A stretch of DNA of 5,976 nt from Treponema sp. Its GTDB lineage: Bacteria; Spirochaetota; Spirochaetia; Treponematales; Breznakiellaceae. The position numbers and the translations under genes were made by a program. Below are positions 1 to 5,397 of the stretch, piece by piece. The notes beneath the pieces are model-generated. The model did not search any database. It was not told where the DNA came from and saw nothing but the letters and a program-made list of their open reading frames with translations. The stretch spans positions 1 through 5,976 of the forward strand of contig JAISMQ010000145.1 in assembly GCA_031276685.1 (NCBI GenBank). The letters are read 5' to 3'. Position 1 is the first letter of the stretch. Each line of letters starts with the position of its first letter.

Positions 1-12
1 CAACCAATAATC

Positions 13-118
13 TAGTATACAGTTATGCGGGGCGGTCTCAAGGGCCAGGACCACAAGCGCGGCAGGCCCCCAGGCTGCGCTGCCGGCGGCCTGTCACACA
101 AGTATACTGATAAGGTGG
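13..118 (+). promoter_or_regulatory. Leader of the TPR operon with possible -10 elements
   Basis: The 125 nt before the first gene contain TATACA (16-21) and TATACT (103-108), both close to a sigma-70 -10 box. The second would put the transcript start at about 115, inside the ribosome binding site, and has no good -35 partner. The first would need a -35 outside the window. Between them is a GC-rich stretch with inverted repeats (60-65 with 80-85, and 63-68 with 88-93) that could fold in RNA. The promoter call is weak. Confidence 0.25.
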
Positions 119-125
119 AACAAAT

Positions 126-1511
126 ATGAGCAGGGTCCTAGGGCTGATCGTCGTCCTGGCGGCGGGGGTTGGTTTCCTCCTTGTCTTTATACTCAGGCTG
201 GTCCTGTCCCCCCGGCGCGTGGAAGCCCTGGGGACCCTGATCAAGCAGGGGAAGACGGGGCTCGTCATCAGTTCGGCAAAGCGGCTCCTTGCCCGGGACT
301 CAAAAAACGCCGAAGCCCGCTACTACCTGGGCCTTGCCTACCACGCGGAAAAAAAAGAGGAAGACGCCTACCGGGAATTCAAAATTCTCAACAGTCTGAG
401 CATCCAGGGGAAGATGATCCCCGAACAGGAGTACCGCCAGACCCTGGCCCAGTTGTACGCCGCCCACGGGGAAACCGAGGAAGCCCTTAAAGAGTACCTG
501 CTCCTTATCAAGCTTGCCCCCCGGCAGGGCGAATTTTACTACCAGGCCGGGAAGCTCTTTGCGGCGCGGGGCAAGGGGGATACCGCGCGGGAGTACCTCC
601 AGAAGGCCGCAGAACTGTCCCCCAAGGACGGGAACATCTACTACGAACTGGGGCTTCTGTGCTACAAAGAAAAAAGGGCCCCGGAAGCCAAAGCCGCCCT
701 GGAACGGGCCCTGCGCTTCCAAAAAGAGGACGGCCAGGGCCGTACCTGGTTTTACCTGGGCAAACTGCAAAAAGACGTAAAGGACTACGACGGGGCGCGG
801 GGGGCTTTTGAGCGGGCCGCGCGGGATCCGGAATTCCGCGTCAGGGCGCTGGTGGAGCGGGGCGGCTGCTTCATGGCCCAGAATGACATCGATCATGCCC
901 AGCAGGACCTTGAAAAAGCCGCCGCCGCAATTAAAGATGAAAGTAGCAGTGACAGCCTTTTTGCCCGCTACTTTCTGGGCGTCTGCTACGAAAAACGGCG
1001 GGAAATTGACAAGGCGCTGGTCCAATGGGAGCAGGTGTATGCCCAGAAGAAGGGCTTTAAGGATGTGGGGGAAAAACTTTCGCAGTACCGGGAATTCAAA
1101 TCCAAAGCCGGGGAAGCCCCGAAGGGCGACGGCATGAAGAATTACGTTACCGCTGGCGGCGCCGACTTTGTGGAACTGTGCAAGGCCATTGTCAAAGAGG
1201 CCATGAATCTCCAGGTACAGAGCGCCCGGGGCATCTCCGACGGCAGCGAGGTCCTGGCCGTCGAGGGGGACGACGCCAAATTCGGCCGCAAGATGCCCCG
1301 CCTGATCCGCTTTTACCGGGGGAACGATCCGGCGGACGAAGGGGAGATCCGCGCCATTTTGGACGATGCCAAAGAGCAGAACATCCCCAAGGCGGTCGTT
1401 ATCGCCAGCGCGGGCTTTTCCCCGGCGGCCCTGGAATTCGCCAATTCCCGGCCCGTGGAACTGGTGGGCAGCGACAAACTCCGGAACATGCTCCGGAAGG
1501 CGGCCCGGTAG
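126..1511 (+). CDS. Membrane-anchored TPR protein with C-terminal degenerate Mrr-like domain
   Basis: This 461-residue protein starts at an ATG 7 nt after a good ribosome binding site (AAGGTGG, 112-118). Residues 3-28 form one hydrophobic segment followed by SPRR, which suggests an N-terminal membrane anchor with the rest in the cytoplasm. Residues about 62-309 contain roughly seven TPR-like helical pairs (near 62-95, 101-134, 135-168, 169-202, 205-237, 238-271 and 276-309) with typical Y/G/A spacing, so the middle is probably a protein-binding scaffold. A charged linker (310-340) leads to residues 346-460, which match the layout of the Mrr catalytic domain. They open with FVELCKAIV, and the late part (PKAVVIASAGFSPAALEFA, then VELVGSDKLRNML) resembles the family's 'TTS-F-T-x-x-A' and 'L-I-D-G-x-x-L' segments. 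The expected acidic and Q-x-K catalytic positions read SEVLAV and LIRFYRG, so nuclease activity is doubtful. The TPR and anchor calls are firm; the Mrr-like call is by eye. It is the first gene of a probable four-gene operon, and its precise function is unknown. Confidence 0.88.
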   Translation: MSRVLGLIVVLAAGVGFLLVFILRLVLSPRRVEALGTLIKQGKTGLVISSAKRLLARDSKNAEARYYLGLAYHAEKKEEDAYREFKILNSLSIQGKMIPEQEYRQTLAQLYAAHGETEEALKEYLLLIKLAPRQGEFYYQAGKLFAARGKGDTAREYLQKAAELSPKDGNIYYELGLLCYKEKRAPEAKAALERALRFQKEDGQGRTWFYLGKLQKDVKDYDGARGAFERAARDPEFRVRALVERGGCFMAQNDIDHAQQDLEKAAAAIKDESSSDSLFARYFLGVCYEKRREIDKALVQWEQVYAQKKGFKDVGEKLSQYREFKSKAGEAPKGDGMKNYVTAGGADFVELCKAIVKEAMNLQVQSARGISDGSEVLAVEGDDAKFGRKMPRLIRFYRGNDPADEGEIRAILDDAKEQNIPKAVVIASAGFSPAALEFANSRPVELVGSDKLRNMLRKAAR

Positions 1512-1562
1512 ATCCATGGCGGCGCGGCAAGCTGCCGGGAGCCTGTTGCGCGGGTCCCCGGC

Positions 1563-2282
1563 ATGAAGATTCTCTGCATTTCCGACCAGATCGATCCCCT
1601 GGTGTACACCAACAGCATCAGGGAGCGCTTCGGCGATGTGGACATCGTGCTGAGCGCCGGGGATCTCCCCATGGACTACCTGGACTTTGTCGTTTCCAGC
1701 CTTAACAAGCCGCTGTTCTTCGTGTTCGGAAACCACAATTTGAACGTGCTGGCCTATTACACCGGCGGCGCCTGCGTCAACTACGCGGAAGAACATTCCT
1801 ACCAGGGGTCCGGGGCCATCCATGTCGGCTCCAAAATTGCCCGCCACGAGGGGCTTATTATCGCGGGGCTGGGCGGTTCCAGGCGCTACAACCGGGGGGA
1901 AAACCAGTTCACCGAGTCCCAGATGATGCGGCAGATCCTTAAGCTTATCCCGGCCCTCCTGTTCAACCGCGTCTTCCGGGGCCGCTACGTGGATATTCTG
2001 CTGACCCACGCAAGCCCCCGCGGAATCCACGACAGGGAAGACCGCTGCCACATGGGCTTTAAGGCCTTTCTGTGGTTCATGCGGACCTTCAAACCCAAAT
2101 ACCTTGTCCATGGGCACATCCACCTGTACAGCCTGTCCGATGTGCGCGTAACCAACTACGGGGAGACCACGGTAGTCAATGCGTTCAGCCATTATGTGAT
2201 CGACACCAAAGGTGACGACACCAAAGATGGCGATGCTTTTGCCTCGCCGCGGGCCTCCCGCAGGGCAAGAAAGCGGAAATAG
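1563..2282 (+). CDS. Calcineurin-like metallophosphoesterase (TTHA0053-like)
   Basis: This 239-residue protein has the calcineurin-like phosphoesterase motifs in order: D8 (SDQID), G33-D34 (SAGDLP), G56-N57-H58 (FGNHN), H149 (LLTHASPRG) and G184-H185-I186-H187 (HGHIH). These residues normally bind two metal ions for phosphoester hydrolysis. The usual D-x-H of motif I is D-x-Q here. The segments GDLPMDYLDF, LGGSRRYNRGENQFTE and GIHDREDRCHMGF resemble the bacterial TTHA0053-like branch, where as far as I recall the first histidine is also not kept. There is no signal peptide or membrane segment, so it should be cytoplasmic. Residues 215-239 form a charged tail ending in a basic run (RRARKRK). 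The substrate cannot be told from sequence. It starts 51 nt after the TPR gene in the same reading frame; no clear ribosome binding site sits before the ATG (the nearest, GGGAG at 1537-1541, is too far), and no alternative in-frame start lies between the preceding stop and this ATG. Translation may depend on coupling. Confidence 0.9.
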   Translation: MKILCISDQIDPLVYTNSIRERFGDVDIVLSAGDLPMDYLDFVVSSLNKPLFFVFGNHNLNVLAYYTGGACVNYAEEHSYQGSGAIHVGSKIARHEGLIIAGLGGSRRYNRGENQFTESQMMRQILKLIPALLFNRVFRGRYVDILLTHASPRGIHDREDRCHMGFKAFLWFMRTFKPKYLVHGHIHLYSLSDVRVTNYGETTVVNAFSHYVIDTKGDDTKDGDAFASPRASRRARKRK

Positions 2283-2285
2283 GAG
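2281..2285 (+). promoter_or_regulatory. Ribosome binding site deciding the ParB-like gene start
   Basis: The AGGAG overlaps the TAG stop of the metallophosphoesterase gene. It is too close (2 nt) to TTG 2288 but well placed (8 nt) for TTG 2294. This supports the shorter protein and suggests translational coupling between the two genes. Confidence 0.6.
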
Positions 2286-2293
2286 TTTTGAAA

Positions 2294-3217
2294 TTGGACA
2301 CGAACATGTACCAGGTTCAGGCCATTGACGATTTTAACACCGCAAGGAACCGGGCCCTTTTTTCCCGGATCCACCACTTTATGAACACGGATCGGGACAA
2401 ACTTCTTTCGTTTAACGATGTAAAGGAGATACTGAAACCCAAAAACGAAGTGTACCGGGGCATGCAGGTCGTACCGATCCAGTTGATCGTGGGCAGCGAG
2501 GGGCGCTACCGGGATTTTAACAAGGCCTTCCTGCCCCGGCGCAGCCACCTGCGGGCCCGCTGGACACGGGTGGACCGGGCCCATCTGGAAAACGTTACCC
2601 TGCCGCCCATCCAGCTTTACGAGATTGGCGGGGTTTACTTTGTCCGGGACGGGAACCACCGGGTTTCGGTAGCCAAGACCCAGGGGGTTGAGCAGATCGA
2701 CGCGGAGGTGACCAGCCTTTCCAGCGAGATAAACATTACCCCCCAGACAACCACCGAGGAGCTTAAGACTGCGGTTATTAACTACGAAAAAAACATCTTC
2801 TACGAAAAAACCGGCTTTGGCGAACTGACGGGGTTCTACGATCTGGATTTTACCATGCCCGGCAGCTACGACGTGATCTACAACCACATCCTGGTACACA
2901 AGTACTACCTTAACGAGGGGAAAGAAAAAGAGATTCCCTTTTCCGACGCGCTGATCTCCTGGTACAACAGCGTCTACCAGCCTGTCGCCCAGATAATCCG
3001 GGAGCAGTGGATAAACCTGAACTTCCCCGGCAGAAGCACCAGCGATCTGTACGTGTGGATCGTGAAGCACTGGGATTTCCTTAAAAAGAAGTACGGGGGC
3101 TATTCGCTGCGGGAGGCGGCCCGCGATTTTTCAGTAAAGTACGGCCAGAACCAGAACGGCCTGTTCCGTTTCCTGGCGCTCCTGGCGGGGCATGTCGGCA
3201 GAATCTTCCAAAAATAG
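2294..3217 (+). CDS. ParB/sulfiredoxin-fold-like protein with DGNHR motif
   Basis: The reading frame opens with TTG at 2288, but the AGGAG at 2281-2285 lies only 2 nt from it and 8 nt from a second TTG at 2294, so I prefer 2294 (307 residues); ATG 2306 is a further option. Counting from 2288, residues 60-140 look like the ParB/Srx nucleotide-binding fold: a strand VVPIQLIVGS, then LPPIQLYEIGGVYFVRDGNHR (20 of these residues are quoted across two parts: LPPIQLYEIGG and VYFVRDGNHR), then a helix VSVAKTQGV and the strand IDAEV. Residues 190-285 form a C-terminal domain with MPGSYDVIYNHILVHKYYL, SWYNSVYQPV and STSDLYVWIVKHW, segments I associate with unassigned bacterial proteins annotated as ParB-like. 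There is no helix-turn-helix and no ParA partner here, so a role in chromosome partitioning is unlikely. It lies between the phosphoesterase and the M28 peptidase with almost no gaps, pointing to co-expression. DNA or nucleotide binding is possible but unproven. Confidence 0.82.
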   Translation: MDTNMYQVQAIDDFNTARNRALFSRIHHFMNTDRDKLLSFNDVKEILKPKNEVYRGMQVVPIQLIVGSEGRYRDFNKAFLPRRSHLRARWTRVDRAHLENVTLPPIQLYEIGGVYFVRDGNHRVSVAKTQGVEQIDAEVTSLSSEINITPQTTTEELKTAVINYEKNIFYEKTGFGELTGFYDLDFTMPGSYDVIYNHILVHKYYLNEGKEKEIPFSDALISWYNSVYQPVAQIIREQWINLNFPGRSTSDLYVWIVKHWDFLKKKYGGYSLREAARDFSVKYGQNQNGLFRFLALLAGHVGRIFQK

Positions 3218-3219
3218 GG

Positions 3220-4134
3220 ATGCGGTACCTCAGCAGCCGGGGGAAACCCCTTACCGAAGCGCCCTTTCACAGGTTTTTCGATTTTATCGACCCCGGCGCG
3301 GACCGCTTCGGCATCCTTAAATCCCTGCTCCCGGAGTTGGGCTTGAATTACCTGGTCCTGCCCGTAGCGGGAAACCGCCACTTCCTGATCTTCCCCCCCT
3401 CCGCCGGCAACCCCCTGCAGGGCGGCCGGGCCGCGCTGGTACTGGCGGCCCACTACGACCGGGCCAGGGGCAGCCCCGGCGCCAACGACAACAGCGCCGC
3501 TGTTTTTCTGCTGCTCAAGACCGCGCACAGGCTGCGGGGCCGGAACACCGTCCCCTGGATGATCATCCTGACGGACAAGGAGGAGCTGCGGCAGGGCCAG
3601 GGCATCCGCGAGCAGGGATCCTACTCGCTGGGGGAAGCCCTGCGCCCGGCGGGCCTGCGGGGGGCGCAGGTTTTTATTTTCGACGCCTGCGGGACCGGTG
3701 ATACCCTGGTTATCTCCACCGTTACGGACACCCTGCTGCGGAACGAAGGGGGCCTGGGCGCCGATCATACCCGCATGGTCATACGCGGTCTTAGGGAACG
3801 CGCCCTCCGGGCCGCCAGGGACCAGGGCTTAAGCCGGGTAGCCCTGCTCCCTACCCCCTTTTCCGATGACGCGGGCTTCCTGCGGGCGGGCATCAGCGCC
3901 CAGATCATCACCGTGCTGCCCCAGGAGGAAGCTTCCGCATTCGCCTCCGTGGTGCGCTCCCGGCCGGAACTTTCCGGCGCGCTGATCAGCCGGGAACGGG
4001 CGCGGGAGGCCGAAACCGCCCTGATCCCCCAAACCTGGCGCCGGCTCAACACCGGCGGCGACACCCACCACAAACTCAGCCCCGATCACTTCGACATGGT
4101 GATCCGCTTTGCCGAAGAACTCTGCACGGGCTAG
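3220..4134 (+). CDS. M28-family zinc peptidase-like protein, apparently cytoplasmic
   Basis: This 304-residue protein carries the landmarks of M28 di-zinc aminopeptidases. H78-x-D80 is in LAAHYD, D90 in GANDNSA is the usual metal-bridging aspartate, E121-E122 in LTDKEE are the expected catalytic and metal glutamates, D155 in IFDACG is a further ligand, and H283 or H284 in GDTHHKLSPDHFD supplies the last histidine. The segment FSDDAGFLRAGI (about 214-225) fits the family's substrate-pocket loop. All metal positions seem to be present, so an active metallopeptidase or related amidohydrolase is likely; the substrate is unknown. There is no signal peptide, lipobox or membrane segment, which is uncommon because many M28 enzymes are exported. 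The ATG lies 2 nt after the previous stop with no separate ribosome binding site, so translation probably depends on re-initiation after the ParB-like gene. The gene is very GC-rich. A terminator-like hairpin follows 17 nt after its stop. Confidence 0.85.
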   Translation: MRYLSSRGKPLTEAPFHRFFDFIDPGADRFGILKSLLPELGLNYLVLPVAGNRHFLIFPPSAGNPLQGGRAALVLAAHYDRARGSPGANDNSAAVFLLLKTAHRLRGRNTVPWMIILTDKEELRQGQGIREQGSYSLGEALRPAGLRGAQVFIFDACGTGDTLVISTVTDTLLRNEGGLGADHTRMVIRGLRERALRAARDQGLSRVALLPTPFSDDAGFLRAGISAQIITVLPQEEASAFASVVRSRPELSGALISRERAREAETALIPQTWRRLNTGGDTHHKLSPDHFDMVIRFAEELCTG

Positions 4135-4151
4135 GGCCCCGCGCCAGGACC

Positions 4152-4179
4152 CCGCCGCGCCTGCGGTGGTGTTTTCGTT
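4152..4179 (+). terminator. Candidate intrinsic terminator after the M28 gene
   Basis: Bases 4152-4158 pair with 4163-4169 (seven pairs including one G-U) around the four-base loop GCCT. The hairpin is followed by TGTTTTCGTT (4170-4179), seven T in ten bases. It starts 17 nt after the M28 stop codon, where the end of the upstream operon would be expected. The T run is interrupted, so termination may be partial. Confidence 0.5.
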
Positions 4180-4280
4180 GAAAAAAGCCGTAAAAACCCC
4201 TCATGCCGGGGCATCCGCCGCCGATAGATCAATAAGGATCCGAGTCGTTACAGTAAACAGGTCCGATTGCTTTAGCCCAC

Positions 4281-4287
4281 GGAGGGG
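4281..4287 (+). promoter_or_regulatory. Ribosome binding site of fliS
   Basis: GGAGGGG lies 6 nt before the TTG at 4294. It is the strongest ribosome binding site in the window and fixes the non-ATG start of fliS. The resulting N-terminus (MAYANQLSAY) fits the FliS family. Confidence 0.75.
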
Positions 4288-4293
4288 ATTATT

Positions 4294-4740
4294 TTGGCCT
4301 ACGCAAACCAGTTGTCCGCGTACCGGGAAACCAGGGTAAAAACGGCAAGCCAGGGGCAGCTTGTAATCATGCTCTACGATGAGATAGTCAAACAGTTGGA
4401 CCGCAGCCTTGAGCTTCTGACCCTGGACACCGGCGGGAAAAAAGACCCCGGACGGATTGAAAAGATAAACAAGGCGGTTCTCAAAGCCCAGGAGATTATC
4501 ACCGAGCTTATGGTGTCCCTTAACTTTGAACAGGGCGGGGACATCGCCCGGAACCTCTTTTCCCTTTACACCTGGTTCAACCAGGAACTGCTGGAGGCCA
4601 ACGTCAAGCAGGATCCTCGGCGGATCACGGTTGTCCGCAACATGGCTAACGAACTGCGGAGCGCCTGGGCCCAAATCGCCGCGAAAAACCCCGTAGAAAC
4701 GGCAAACCGCCCGGCAATGGGCGTCAATATCGCCGGTTAA
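4294..4740 (+). CDS. fliS: Flagellin export chaperone FliS
   Basis: FliS binds the C-terminal part of newly made flagellin in the cytoplasm, keeps it from polymerising early and delivers it to the flagellar export apparatus. The 148-residue protein is close to the usual family length (about 120-140) and shows the FliS signatures. Near residues 10-31 the pattern is Y-x-x-x-x-V-x-T-A-S-x-x-x-L-V-x-M-L-Y-D, and near 76-103 the segments LNFEQGGDIARNLFSLY and ELLEAN are present. Expected secondary structure is all helical. The start is TTG, backed by GGAGGGG 6 nt upstream. A 15-nt gap separates it from the flgN-like gene, so the two are almost certainly co-transcribed. The usual neighbour fliD is not in the window. 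In a spirochaete the filament would be periplasmic. Confidence 0.95.
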   Translation: MAYANQLSAYRETRVKTASQGQLVIMLYDEIVKQLDRSLELLTLDTGGKKDPGRIEKINKAVLKAQEIITELMVSLNFEQGGDIARNLFSLYTWFNQELLEANVKQDPRRITVVRNMANELRSAWAQIAAKNPVETANRPAMGVNIAG

Positions 4741-4755
4741 GGCCGGGGGGGAACC

Positions 4756-5295
4756 ATGGCGGAAACACCAGCGGCCGGGCTTGGCCGGGAAGAACTAAAC
4801 CAGAGGGTTGCCATTCTGCGCCGTTTTCGGGCGCTCCTGGCGGAACAGCGGGACCGTTTCCGCGCCTACCTGGAAGAACTGGACACGCAGAAAGACGTTA
4901 TCGAAACCGGTAGCGCCGAAGAGCTTATTGCCCATGTCGAAATGGAAGAGAAGATCGTGGCGGATATCTTTGCCATTCAAAAAGTCATCGTCCCCCTGGA
5001 CACTATGTACCGCAGCCTTTCCGCCCCGTCCGGGGCCGCCGGCAGCCCCGCCGCTTCCGGCCCTGCCGCCGATTCTGCCGGCGCCGAAACCGAGGTGCTG
5101 GGCCTTAAATCCGCCCTGGACAATCTGAAAAAAGAAGCGGTGATCCGTTCCGGCCGTAACAAGGAAATCCTTTCCCGCCGCCTGTTGGAAATGCGGGAAG
5201 AAATAAAATCCCTGCGGGCCAACCCGTACCGTTCCGGCGCTTACGCGGCGGGCAGCCGTTCCGCCGGCCCCAGCCTGGTGGATATTACCGGCTAA
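4756..5295 (+). CDS. flgN: FlgN-like flagellar export chaperone
   Basis: FlgN is the cytoplasmic chaperone for the hook-filament junction proteins FlgK and FlgL. This 179-residue protein is mostly helical and charged: residues 11-88 and 112-155 have heptad-like patterning suited to the FlgN helical hairpin (for example RDRFRAYLEELDTQKDVIE early and SRRLLEMREEIKSLR late). Between them, residues 89-111 form a low-complexity Ala/Ser/Pro/Gly linker (SAPSGAAGSPAASG and on), making it longer than the typical FlgN of about 140 residues. The tail (NPYRSGAYAAG, then GPSLVDITG) resembles what I recall of treponemal FlgN-like proteins. It follows fliS by 15 nt, and a G-rich stretch (4745-4752) supplies the ribosome binding site before ATG 4756. 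Sequence conservation in FlgN is weak, so the call leans on helical pattern, length and the fliS neighbour. Confidence 0.78.
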   Translation: MAETPAAGLGREELNQRVAILRRFRALLAEQRDRFRAYLEELDTQKDVIETGSAEELIAHVEMEEKIVADIFAIQKVIVPLDTMYRSLSAPSGAAGSPAASGPAADSAGAETEVLGLKSALDNLKKEAVIRSGRNKEILSRRLLEMREEIKSLRANPYRSGAYAAGSRSAGPSLVDITG

Positions 5296-5328
5296 GGTAA
5301 AGAGTTTACACCCTGTCCTTCAGCGGCA

Positions 5329-5397
5329 GCCCAATGTTTCTGCATCTGATGGCCTGCTGGTTCATTCGGGAAACAACGACCGCGCCCAATGTTTCTG
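5329..5397. repeat. 14-bp direct repeat around the HEAT gene stop
   Basis: GCCCAATGTTTCTG occurs at 5329-5342 and again, identical, at 5384-5397, 55 bp apart. A shorter match, CCAATGT, recurs at 5410-5416. The right copy lies inside the HEAT-like gene (coding QKHWA on the minus strand); the left copy lies beyond its stop codon. The spacing is not a multiple of three, so this is not an in-frame protein repeat. Confidence 0.7.

Noticed and set aside
300..2192. A 630-codon open frame on the minus strand across the TPR and phosphoesterase genes
   Set aside because: It is antisense to two genes with clear family motifs, shows no recognisable domain, and is the kind of long antisense frame produced by GC-rich codon use.
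126..2282. The TPR and phosphoesterase genes as one gene split by a stop, since they share a reading frame
   Set aside because: The TPR protein ends naturally after its C-terminal domain, the phosphoesterase begins exactly at its first conserved strand (MKILCISD), and the 51-nt gap codes for nothing recognisable.
2288..3217. A chromosome partition ParB role for the DGNHR protein
   Set aside because: There is no helix-turn-helix, no ParA gene and no parS-like repeats in the window.
2192..3768. Long minus-strand frames opposite the ParB-like and M28 genes
   Set aside because: They are shadows of well-supported plus-strand genes and have no recognisable motifs.
4191..4227. A sigma-28 promoter made of TAAA (4191) and GCCGATAG (4220)
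   Set aside because: The -10-like box is good but the spacing is about 25 bases against an expected 15, and no TAAA lies at the right distance.
5297..5309. GTAAAGAGTTTAC inverted repeat after the flgN stop as a terminator
   Set aside because: The stem is only five A/T-rich pairs with a three-base loop and no T tract follows on either strand.
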